A program made the position numbers and the translations under genes. A DNA stretch of 8,233 nt from NCBI GenBank assembly GCA_003447595.1, contig DLYT01000081.1, forward strand, positions 1 to 8,233. Reading direction: 5' to 3'. Every line of letters starts with the position of its first letter. Position 1 is the stretch's first letter. Shown piece after piece: positions 1-5,856 of the stretch. This DNA comes from Porphyromonadaceae bacterium (lineage in GTDB: Bacteria > Bacteroidota > Bacteroidia > Bacteroidales > CAMTPD01). The notes beneath the pieces are model-generated. The model worked only from the letters and a program-made list of their open reading frames with translations. It ran no database searches and was not told the DNA's origin.

Positions 1-78
1 CTAATGAGTAAAGAAGAGCTTGATGATGTATTGAAACCAGAAAACATGATCAAACCTCGTAAATTTTACAAAGCATAA
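1..78 (+). CDS. aspA: C-terminal tail of an aspartase/fumarase-superfamily lyase, probably aspartate ammonia-lyase (5' end outside window)
   Basis: Frame 1 is open from the window edge to TAA at 76-78 and encodes 25 residues, including KEELDDVLKPENMIKP. This resembles the short C-terminal domain of class II fumarases and aspartases, where an 'LT/LSxEELDxxLxPExM' helix-turn segment closes the protein. From family knowledge, aspartate ammonia-lyase reversibly deaminates L-aspartate to fumarate and ammonia in the cytoplasm. The catalytic residues lie outside the window, so aspartase cannot be separated from class II fumarase on this fragment alone. I favour aspartase because the 'DDVLKPENM' wording is closer to aspartase tails I know. 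A strong terminator 45 bases downstream shows this is the last gene of its transcript. Confidence 0.55.
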   Translation, partial: LMSKEELDDVLKPENMIKPRKFYKA

Positions 79-122
79 TTTCCCTCGCAGAGTGAGTGAC
101 ATTATATAGATTCGAGAATTAG

Positions 123-165
123 AAGGCTCGGTTTCCGGAAACGGAAATCGAGCCTTTCTTCCTTT
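123..165 (+). terminator. Rho-independent terminator after the lyase
   Basis: Arms GGCTCGGTTTCCG (125-137) and CGGAAATCGAGCC (142-154) pair over 13 positions with one G-U pair, around a GAAA tetraloop (138-141). AA at 123-124 and TT at 155-156 extend the stem to 15. A T-rich tract, TTTCTTCCTTT, follows at 155-165. The hairpin could also stop transcription of the convergent GH89 gene, but the tract on that side is less T-rich. Confidence 0.9.
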
Positions 166-195
166 AGCACATTGTTGTTTAATAGAGATAACGTT

Positions 196-231
196 CTTTA
201 TAGATACAGATCATATTCTATGTCTATAAAG
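196..231. repeat. A/T-rich inverted repeat just downstream of the GH89 gene
   Basis: CTTTATAGA (196-204) and TCTATAAAG (223-231) are perfect 9-base inverted arms separated by 18 bases. The repeat lies 6 bases past the GH89 stop codon on the minus strand, so it could fold at the 3' end of that mRNA and help 3'-end formation. It lacks a G/C-rich stem and a following T run, so it is not called as a terminator. Confidence 0.4.
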
Positions 232-236
232 TTATT

Positions 237-2489
237 CTAGTTCTTATATTCAAAGTTGCCATCTGTACTTGTTGCAGAATTAGCCGCATTATCTTGTAAG
301 TAAAGCGTATTTATTTTGCTGTACTTCTCAAACATCTGCTTGGCAAGTTTGACTTCGTCACCTTTCGGATTCGGATTGATATCTGCTTTCGGAGTTTTTG
401 AAAATGCAATCTCCCAGTCGGCTAGGTCAGAATAAAACTCGTTACCTCTGAAAGCTTCGCGGCCATGATTCTGCTTTGCGTCATCATCGTTGTAAGGTTC
501 ACCCTTAGCCAATGAAGTCTCCATAACATCATAAAGCTTTTTCCAGCGAGGGTAGTAGTAACGACGTATCAACCCGGCCCATTCTCTCCACGAATAGTCA
601 AACTGAATGCAATTATAACCTTCGGTAAAGCCCCAAAAAGTAACCAGCGAAGTTGCATCCTCTTCCAATTGGTCTTTCTCCTTTGAAGTAGTGCCCCAAC
701 TGCGCGCATCATTCACCCATTTATCAAAGTTCCATTCTGTACGAGAAGCCAACATTTTATCCGTGTCGAGCAGAAGTTCTAAAAACCTGTCGCGATGCAG
801 CTTAAATGTTTTCAAATCGCCCGCTTTATATGCAGCAGTTGCAGCTTTATTGATCCGTTGAGCAAGGTTCGTCATGATTTGACGTTGCACATCTACGATA
901 TCGAAACGGTACAACTTTGATTTGCCCAATTTATTCGCATCTGCAAGAAGGAGTGCCTGAGCTTTATAGAGTACTTGTTCGTCGTATGGAATCTTGAAGC
1001 CGGCATTTGGACCCGATTTCTTTACATTGATTGCAGGACGAGCAGCAATAACCGAACTAAATTCTACACCATTCGTACCTTTGCCATAAGCACTTTCGAG
1101 TAAGATGTACCAAGCTTTTTGCGCACTTTCACTTTTAGCACCATATGCACGTTCGGTATAAGCATTGAGCCACTCTTTGCAATCAATAGCACCTTCATAA
1201 AGAGGCATTTCATAAGCCAATGCATAATAAACCGGATTCTGTACGATAGACTCCATGAAAAGTCCCGAGCCAATTGCATTCGGAGTTTTATTCACAGCAT
1301 TTACATATTGATTCGAAGCCACCAAGTCTAAATCACCGTGCATGTTGATGCGACCTCCAAAGTTGTGCAAATTGCCGGCAATAAAGTTATAACCCCAGAA
1401 GTCGTTTCGGCCGCCATTGAGACACAAAACGATGATACTATCTTTGGGAAATTGCTCCAAGATTGGTTTGCGAATACTCCACGATTGCATGGCCACCATC
1501 GCATTCGGATCCGATTCTTTAATTACATTATATATGACGGTACCCACTTTCTCCAGATATGCATCTGAGTTGTCGGGCGGAGAACTTTCGTGAAACGGAT
1601 CGGCCGCATACATGCCGTAATTACCAAAGAGTTTCTTTTGGTTCTCCATAAACTTCGCACCCATGGTCTTGAATAATGGATCTAGCGGGTCTAACTGCGA
1701 CACGCCTTCAAAGCCATACCATTCGGGTTGTTGTGCAATCTTTGCATCCGGATATTTTTCTTTCAGAAGTTTGGGTACATATCCCGTAAAAGCTTGTTGG
1801 ATTGGTTGCATGCCCAATTCGATTTGGCGAGCATAAATCTTACGCGCCAAGTCTTTGTGTGATTCAATCCAGCTCAAAGGAAGTCCGCCACCTATACTCT
1901 CGATATTTGGCATCCATTGCCAAGCTTGATGCGCCGGCGTAACAAGGAAGCTACGTGCTTCATTGTCTGTAAATCCCATGTCGAGAAGCGTGTGATACCA
2001 AACAGCATCGAGGCCGATAGTTTGCAGAGGAGTATTGATCGAGTTCATCGCCATAAAGTCGATTTCTCGTTCCCAACGTTCCCAATCCCACCAAGGAGCA
2101 GTATACGAGATCGTACAGTAATTGAAGTTTACGCGGTATTTCCCGTTTATGGTCTTTCGTTCGGTAGCAGTAGGGCGTACCAGTTTCTTTGGCAAATTGA
2201 GCTGATCACCGAACCATGAAATCTGACACTTGCAGTAATGCTTCAAGTACCAATTAAAAGCCGTTGCTACGGAGACAGGATTGTTTCCTTTTAATAGAAC
2301 TTTGTCATCTTTTGATCCAATCTCAAAGTAATCCTCGTTACTGTTGTTATCCGGAATAATTTCGATTGTAAACTGATTGGAATATCCCGGAGTAATGCGC
2401 TCAATAAGATCGAATGAGCTTTGCGTTTGTGCAAAAACTGCCATGTTAGCAAGCAGTATTATGCACAGCATAATAAGTCTGTTTTTCAT
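237..2489 (-). CDS. Secreted alpha-N-acetylglucosaminidase, glycoside hydrolase family 89
   Basis: This 750-residue protein is homologous to human lysosomal NAGLU and Clostridium GH89 enzymes, which remove terminal alpha-linked N-acetylglucosamine. Human NAGLU acts on heparan sulfate, and bacterial members can act on GlcNAc-alpha-1,4-Gal caps of mucin. Three parts are visible: an N-terminal domain (about residues 25-105), a TIM-barrel catalytic domain opening with APWWDWERWEREIDFMAMN (about 120-440), and an all-helical C-terminal domain. The acid/base is expected at Glu301 in DPFHESSPP and the nucleophile at Glu413 in GLFMESIVQNP, matching human Glu316 and Glu446. MKNRLIMLCIILLANMAVFAQ is a signal peptide without a lipobox cysteine, indicating periplasmic or secreted location. 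I chose the start at 2487-2489 because the longer form from 2537 puts 16 residues ahead of the signal peptide and overlaps the -7 promoter element. No carbohydrate-binding module is attached. The natural substrate is not determinable here. Confidence 0.95.
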   Translation of the reverse strand: MKNRLIMLCIILLANMAVFAQTQSSFDLIERITPGYSNQFTIEIIPDNNSNEDYFEIGSKDDKVLLKGNNPVSVATAFNWYLKHYCKCQISWFGDQLNLPKKLVRPTATERKTINGKYRVNFNYCTISYTAPWWDWERWEREIDFMAMNSINTPLQTIGLDAVWYHTLLDMGFTDNEARSFLVTPAHQAWQWMPNIESIGGGLPLSWIESHKDLARKIYARQIELGMQPIQQAFTGYVPKLLKEKYPDAKIAQQPEWYGFEGVSQLDPLDPLFKTMGAKFMENQKKLFGNYGMYAADPFHESSPPDNSDAYLEKVGTVIYNVIKESDPNAMVAMQSWSIRKPILEQFPKDSIIVLCLNGGRNDFWGYNFIAGNLHNFGGRINMHGDLDLVASNQYVNAVNKTPNAIGSGLFMESIVQNPVYYALAYEMPLYEGAIDCKEWLNAYTERAYGAKSESAQKAWYILLESAYGKGTNGVEFSSVIAARPAINVKKSGPNAGFKIPYDEQVLYKAQALLLADANKLGKSKLYRFDIVDVQRQIMTNLAQRINKAATAAYKAGDLKTFKLHRDRFLELLLDTDKMLASRTEWNFDKWVNDARSWGTTSKEKDQLEEDATSLVTFWGFTEGYNCIQFDYSWREWAGLIRRYYYPRWKKLYDVMETSLAKGEPYNDDDAKQNHGREAFRGNEFYSDLADWEIAFSKTPKADINPNPKGDEVKLAKQMFEKYSKINTLYLQDNAANSATSTDGNFEYKN

Positions 2490-2534
2490 CGGTATGTAGA
2501 TATATAAATAAATGTGTTTGCCAAGTATAGACCA

Positions 2535-2542
2535 CAAATATA
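2535..2542 (-). promoter_or_regulatory. Putative Bacteroidota -7 promoter element for the GH89 gene
   Basis: On the minus strand this reads TATATTTG, an exact match to TAnnTTTG, 45 bases before the ATG. No good -33 TTTG is seen at the expected spacing, so the element is suggestive only. The GH89 gene may also receive read-through from the protease gene, whose stop is 75 bases upstream of the ATG. Confidence 0.45.
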
Positions 2543-2564
2543 TATAAACTATTTACTTTTTTTA

Positions 2565-3839
2565 TTATGGATATACACTTATTGCATTCATGTCGAAATT
2601 GACGCAAACTTTCTTGTATTGATTGATTGCGCTGAGACCAATGCTACCATCGTTGGGCGAAATAGATAAATCGTCTTGCTGTGTAAGCACATTCACCGAT
2701 CTTAAAGTTGTACTTCTATTGCCAATGGTGATTGAAAAAGAGGGCAATTCGTAGGCAATATCACTTACTTCGCCGGCCACACCACTTGTCTCGAGTAGCA
2801 TCTTTTTACCAGCCTGCATCACTTGCGCTTGATTGTTGCTAAAGTAATTTTCGTTGAGAAAGAAATTATTAAAGCCGGTATCGAAAAACATGATTAGCGG
2901 ATTCGAATCGTTCATACATGAAACGAATAAAGAGCCCTTCTTTATAAAGAAATTGTTTGTATAAGGATAACTGCTAGCCTGGCTTGGAATAACGAGCTTT
3001 TTATCTTGCAAAGCAAACTGTACCTCATGCAATCTCGAGATTACAGACAGACCGATTACCCCATTTACATGCTCGGCAGTGTTTCCTTCTTCGGGGATTA
3101 CAACAAAAGGTATATTGGTAATTCGTATATCACCAAGCTTCAGCTCCTTTATAAGTGCAAGCTTACCCAAAGCTTGTCCGCCAAATCCCGACACAACAAC
3201 CGAATCACATATAATCTGAGCATTCACCGCTTTTGCCGTTTGCTCCGAGATTGCGCACTTAGCAGCCCCGGTATCGAAGATAAATACTTGTTCAGAACCA
3301 TTCACGGTAACCGGAACATTAATTGAAGTACTCGCAGTTGTTGTTAGGCGGATTGTGCAATCCTGCTCAGGCATTTCTACTTGCAACGGAGCATAATAAC
3401 TCAATGCGGCATATTGAGCGATTTGATCTTGCAACTCTGCAATAATAGCAGGAGAGATCGTCGATAAGTTTTTATCCGTTATGTTTCGCAACGCTTGCTC
3501 GGCTTGCGGATAATTTTGCAAGATTGCGTAATTGTCGGCTAGTAAAGTCGATAAAGCAAAGTAAGACGCTGTGCCAAGCTTGATGCCGTATTTCTCAAGA
3601 AGCAGATTGATTGCAACATTACCTTCCGTAGGTTTATTGAAGTAAGAATAAAGTAAAGCTTGTGCCATCCACTTATTCATCTCGGTAAGCTCATTCTCGT
3701 ATTGATTATACAGAGTAAGAGCTTTGAAGTAATTACCGCTATATAAACTTGTCGTAACCAACACGTTCGGATCTTCGGCCTTGCCGGTGGTTATACTCAA
3801 TACGAATAGTACTGCCGATACGATTATTTTCTTGATCAT
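2565..3839 (-). CDS. Exported two-lobed retropepsin-like aspartic protease with a helical N-terminal region
   Basis: This 424-residue protein starts with a signal peptide (MIKKIIVSAVLFVLSITTGKA), so it acts in the periplasm or beyond. Residues about 25-150 are helical and look TPR-like (for example YFKALTLYNQYENE and NYPQAEQALRNI). Two retropepsin-like lobes follow. Lobe 1 (about 172-285) has the active-site motif FDTGA with Asp189, a glycine-rich flap-like GFGGQ, and hydrophobic GVIGLSVI. Lobe 2 (about 302-423) repeats the order: FFDTGFNN with Asp320, a SGVAGE stretch, and GSIGLSAI. Each lobe ends in a matching strand (VQFALQDKKLVI and VCVNFDMNAISV). Two DTG motifs in one chain could form a complete active site as in pepsin, without dimerisation. 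The first gene of the next pair upstream is coupled to it: the ATG lies in an ATGA overlap with the end of the continued frame of the preceding gene. The protease substrate is unknown. Confidence 0.82.
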   Translation of the reverse strand: MIKKIIVSAVLFVLSITTGKAEDPNVLVTTSLYSGNYFKALTLYNQYENELTEMNKWMAQALLYSYFNKPTEGNVAINLLLEKYGIKLGTASYFALSTLLADNYAILQNYPQAEQALRNITDKNLSTISPAIIAELQDQIAQYAALSYYAPLQVEMPEQDCTIRLTTTASTSINVPVTVNGSEQVFIFDTGAAKCAISEQTAKAVNAQIICDSVVVSGFGGQALGKLALIKELKLGDIRITNIPFVVIPEEGNTAEHVNGVIGLSVISRLHEVQFALQDKKLVIPSQASSYPYTNNFFIKKGSLFVSCMNDSNPLIMFFDTGFNNFFLNENYFSNNQAQVMQAGKKMLLETSGVAGEVSDIAYELPSFSITIGNRSTTLRSVNVLTQQDDLSISPNDGSIGLSAINQYKKVCVNFDMNAISVYP

Positions 3840-3943
3840 ATTTGTAGATTTGTCAGTTGTTTAATAATTGCGTAAGCTTCTTCTTTACTTTCAATTACCA
3901 ATGCATAAGTTCTTTTGCCTTTATAGTTTAAATATGGTGTTGG
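3836..3943 (-). other. In-frame coding-like continuation beyond the stop of the preceding small gene
   Basis: Directly after the TAA at 3944-3946 (minus strand), the same frame runs 35 sense codons to TGA at 3836-3838. The peptide includes YKGKRTYALVIESKEEA followed by YAIIKQLTNLQ, which reads like a beta strand and an amphipathic helix rather than random translation. There is no in-frame ATG; the only common alternative start is TTG at 3899-3901. Its TGA overlaps the protease ATG as ATGA, the typical spacing of translationally coupled genes. The simplest reading is that this was, or still is, the C-terminus of the 3944-4285 gene, now cut off by a nonsense change or a sequence error. Confidence 0.6.
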
Positions 3944-4285
3944 TTATATAACACCTTCAGCCTCCAATTCTTCTTTTAGAAGTAAGAAGTATTCTAAAGA
4001 TTTTTGATCAGCTTCCGATTTCGTTGTTTCCATTTTTTTATAAAAATCATATTCTTCTAAAGGCTCAGACACAGTCTGTATATCCTTTATGGTCACATCA
4101 ACTTCATCATTTAAGTGTAAGTTTTCCATCAACCATTTCACTATATTATTCGTAGACGGATCGTATAATCCGATGCTTATATACATCTCTTCACCTAGAG
4201 CTGTGCATTTTCGTGTTATAACAAAACCTGCATTAAGAGGTAAGTACAACACTTTGTCTTTAAATTTTACTTCAAATCCCAGCAT
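3944..4285 (-). CDS. Small cytoplasmic protein of unknown family, second of two tandem paralogs, possibly truncated
   Basis: This 113-residue protein has no signal peptide or membrane segment. It aligns along its length with the neighbouring 114-residue protein: shared GFE near the N-terminus, then GL, N..V.W...L..ND.V in the middle, and EY..L...LE.EG.I near the C-terminus. The first 75 or so residues look beta-rich and the last 35 look helical and charged. I do not recognise the family. Its ATG lies inside the end of the upstream paralog (14-base overlap, different frame), so the pair is co-transcribed and probably translationally coupled. The TAA stop interrupts a frame that continues convincingly to the protease start, so the intact protein may be about 149 residues. 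Base composition is visibly A/T-richer than in the glycosidase genes. Confidence 0.75.
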   Translation of the reverse strand: MLGFEVKFKDKVLYLPLNAGFVITRKCTALGEEMYISIGLYDPSTNNIVKWLMENLHLNDEVDVTIKDIQTVSEPLEEYDFYKKMETTKSEADQKSLEYFLLLKEELEAEGVI

Positions 4286-4616
4286 CTGATGTATCTTTTT
4301 CTATTAAACCTTCTTTCTCTAGATAGCGTTTTAATCCTCGATATTCTGCAAGTTTATTTTTTATCGATTTATTTTCACTGGGGCTTGACTTTATAACTTC
4401 TGCAACTTGGCTTATTTCAACAACCTTGATTTTTACTTTGTCGTTAGCTTTTAGTTGAGACTCAAACCATGTTACATGTTGATTTATATCGTTGTCGAGA
4501 CCACTAAGCGAGAGACGAATTGCATCCTCTGCTTTAGATATAAAAACACAGGTAACACCATTGTTTATTCCTACAGATATTTTCTGATCATTATATTCTA
4601 ATTCAAATCCTTTCAT
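4272..4616 (-). CDS. Small cytoplasmic protein of unknown family, first of two tandem paralogs
   Basis: This 114-residue, soluble-looking protein begins MKGFELEYNDQK and ends with a charged helix containing LAEYRGLKRYLEKEGLI. It shares domain order and scattered identities with the 113-residue protein after it, pointing to tandem duplication and divergence. The core (about residues 1-75) alternates hydrophobic and polar residues as a beta-rich fold would, with VTWFESQLKANDKVKIKVVE as its most regular stretch. AGAG-containing sequence a few bases before the ATG could act as a weak ribosome site. Only 40 bases separate it from the upstream membrane-protein gene. I cannot assign a function. Tandem divergent small soluble proteins are sometimes immunity proteins, but no toxin is visible here. 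Confidence 0.78.
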   Translation of the reverse strand: MKGFELEYNDQKISVGINNGVTCVFISKAEDAIRLSLSGLDNDINQHVTWFESQLKANDKVKIKVVEISQVAEVIKSSPSENKSIKNKLAEYRGLKRYLEKEGLIEKDTSDAGI

Positions 4617-4656
4617 TGTATCTCTATTTATATAGCTGATTATTACATGTGAAACA

Positions 4657-4911
4657 TTAATTCATAAAGTATAGTGTAGTTCGATAAACGCAGTAAATGA
4701 TTATAACGGCAACTAAATAGTATATACTCATGTATTTTTGACGACTCTTGAAATAATCGAAGCCATTAAGAATGCAATGTATTCCCCAAATAATAAACCA
4801 TAATAAGAACCAGAACATAAAGTCAAAAACATTGTCGCTGCGCCGAGTTAATTGAAAGACAAAACCAACAATTCCGACAACAAAAGGAAAAAGCGAACTA
4901 ACTTTATTCAT
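4657..4911 (-). CDS. Small inner-membrane protein with three predicted transmembrane helices, function unknown
   Basis: This 84-residue hydrophobic protein has apparent membrane helices at about residues 7-21, 29-49 (very aromatic: FMFWFLLWFIIWGIHCIL) and 61-77. Short basic loops lie between them (RRSD, KSRQK). It has no lipobox and no enzyme motif, and I do not recognise the family. It is the first gene of the minus-strand cluster and is followed after 40 bases by the first small paralog, so the products may work together. I found no TAnnTTTG element on the minus strand upstream. A stretch CTATATAAATA lies just ahead of both this start and the next gene's start. Confidence 0.7.
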   Translation of the reverse strand: MNKVSSLFPFVVGIVGFVFQLTRRSDNVFDFMFWFLLWFIIWGIHCILNGFDYFKSRQKYMSIYYLVAVIIIYCVYRTTLYFMN

Positions 4912-5284
4912 GTTGATTTCACGTATTATTTATATAGGGAACAGTGACTTTGTTTTTATTGTTCTCGTTTTGTTTCTAAATCAGCCTGTTAATGTTGTCT
5001 TATTGTAATTATCTCTATTTTGCTTTATAAGAGGCTTTACATTCGTATAAGCTTGTTTTGCTTCAAATGACACTTAAATCTTGCTAGTTTCATTCGTTTT
5101 CTTGCAAAGAGAAGTTTGCCGTTTTGCTATAAAAAAGAGGGAACGAGCAACGCGCATGAAAATACATTATTGAAAACAATTTTATGGACAATCAAAATCA
5201 TTCTTATAGTCTTTGGTTTGTATCATTTTGTGTTTGCTCAACTCTCTGAGCTTTGCTTCTGTGTGTACGCATGTGTGGTATGGG

Positions 5285-5467
5285 GTTGAGGCGGACTTGT
5301 GTGCGAGTTGAGGCCGTTTGTTTTCAATGAAAACTATTTTTCGTTACCGTGAAAACTATTTACCATTATAACGAAGAGTTGCAACAGTCTTCGTTATGAA
5401 CGAAAACAGTCTTCGTGGTGACTGAAAATACTCTCCACGAAAACCTAATTAAGTCTTCTCAAAAAGG
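5285..5467. repeat. Degenerate tandem array with a 22-bp period
   Basis: Units begin at 5285, 5307, 5329, 5351, 5373, 5402, 5424 and 5446: a constant 22-base step with one 7-base insertion at 5395-5401. Neighbouring units share blocks. GTTGAGGC appears at 5285 and 5307, GAAAACTATTT at 5329 and 5351, and CAGTCTTCGT at 5385 and 5407, with a variant, AAGTCTTCTC, at 5451. Several units carry a small GAAAA/TTTTC-type palindrome. It contains no open frame and has no spacer/repeat alternation. Confidence 0.65.
5368..5397. repeat. Perfect 10-bp inverted repeat inside the 22-bp array
   Basis: ATAACGAAGA (5368-5377) and TCTTCGTTAT (5388-5397) are exact inverted arms. They flank a 10-base loop that itself starts with the palindrome GTTGCAAC. 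The repeat could form a hairpin or be a symmetric protein-binding site. No T run follows, so it is not a terminator. Confidence 0.6.
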
Positions 5468-5524
5468 CTGTTTGGTATTTTCGAGAACCAAATAAGGTTC
5501 TTTAAAGAAGTAAACGAGCTTTTT

Positions 5525-5582
5525 AGGGCAATAATGCGTCTTTTCTGCACAAATATTGCAGTAATAAGACGAATATAGCCCT
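5525..5582. repeat. Nested imperfect inverted repeat (58 bases)
   Basis: Three pairs of arms nest in order. AGGGC (5525-5529) pairs with GCCCT (5578-5582), CGTCTT (5537-5542) with AAGACG (5566-5571), and CTGCA (5545-5549) with TGCAG (5557-5561). The spacers between outer and middle arms also pair partly. The whole can fold into one long hairpin. No T tract follows on the plus strand. A structured RNA, a small palindromic mobile repeat, or an old terminator are all possible. Confidence 0.6.
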
Positions 5583-5712
5583 TGTTGCAAGCGATTCCGG
5601 TGCTTTTTCGCCTTGAAAATCAGGTTTTCTGAACGTGAAAAATAGCCTCATTTTACTCATCTAGCTCACAAAATGGGCGTATTTATGCTAAATCGTTTTC
5701 TTTGGAAGATAA

Positions 5713-5771
5713 AATACTTCTTGGGCATGGTGTGCCTTATTGTAAAAAGAAAGTATTAATGCGCTGCCCAA
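5713..5771. repeat. Two overlapping, mutually exclusive inverted repeats upstream of the GH20 promoter
   Basis: AATACTTCTT (5713-5722) can pair with AAGAAAGTATT (5747-5757, one bulge), enclosing a small GGCA/TGCC hairpin (5724-5727 with 5733-5736). Alternatively TTGGGCA (5721-5727) pairs perfectly with TGCCCAA (5765-5771). Both use 5721-5727, so they exclude each other. They lie upstream of the likely transcription start, so a DNA operator is as likely as an RNA switch. Confidence 0.35.
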
Positions 5772-5785
5772 AAACTATAATTTAT

Positions 5786-5793
5786 TATATTTG
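5786..5793 (+). promoter_or_regulatory. Putative Bacteroidota -7 promoter element for the GH20 gene
   Basis: TATATTTG matches TAnnTTTG exactly and lies 63 bases before the GH20 ATG. This would give a short A/T-rich leader. No clear -33 TTTG is seen about 19 bases upstream. The octamer is identical to that ahead of the GH89 gene, with similar sequence around it (CTATA shortly downstream in both). Confidence 0.5.
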
Positions 5794-5856
5794 GCCTATA
5801 TTATACTATTTTGTATATAAGGCGAGAATTCGAATAACAATAATAAATCAGTATCG

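Larger units (their letters stand above)
4912..5856. other. Long gene-free divergent intergenic region
   Basis: About 945 bases separate the divergent membrane-protein and GH20 genes. No credible protein-coding frame, tRNA or rRNA is seen on either strand. The left part (4912-5284) holds nothing I can name. The middle (5285-5467) holds a degenerate 22-bp periodic array. To its right are a nested inverted repeat (5525-5582), a pair of alternative inverted repeats (5713-5771), and the GH20 promoter element (5786-5793). Small RNAs cannot be excluded. Confidence 0.7.

Noticed and set aside
196..231. Terminator for the GH89 gene
   Set aside because: The stem is A/T-only except its ends, the loop is 18 bases, and no T tract follows on the minus strand. 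It is kept only as an inverted repeat.
2490..2537. Longer N-terminus for the GH89 gene starting at 2535-2537
   Set aside because: It would put 16 residues before a clear signal peptide and place the start codon on the predicted -7 box. The ATG at 2487-2489 fits better.
3006..3326. Plus-strand open frame of 106 codons opposite the protease gene
   Set aside because: It is antisense to the conserved retropepsin lobe 1 and has no recognisable domain.
3944..3946. Programmed stop-codon read-through at the end of the second paralog
   Set aside because: TAA followed by CCA is not a read-through context I know, and nothing nearby suggests a stimulatory structure. A nonsense change or sequence error is simpler.
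5285..5467. Possible CRISPR array
   Set aside because: Units are contiguous and degenerate with a 22-base step and no unique spacers, and no cas gene is present.
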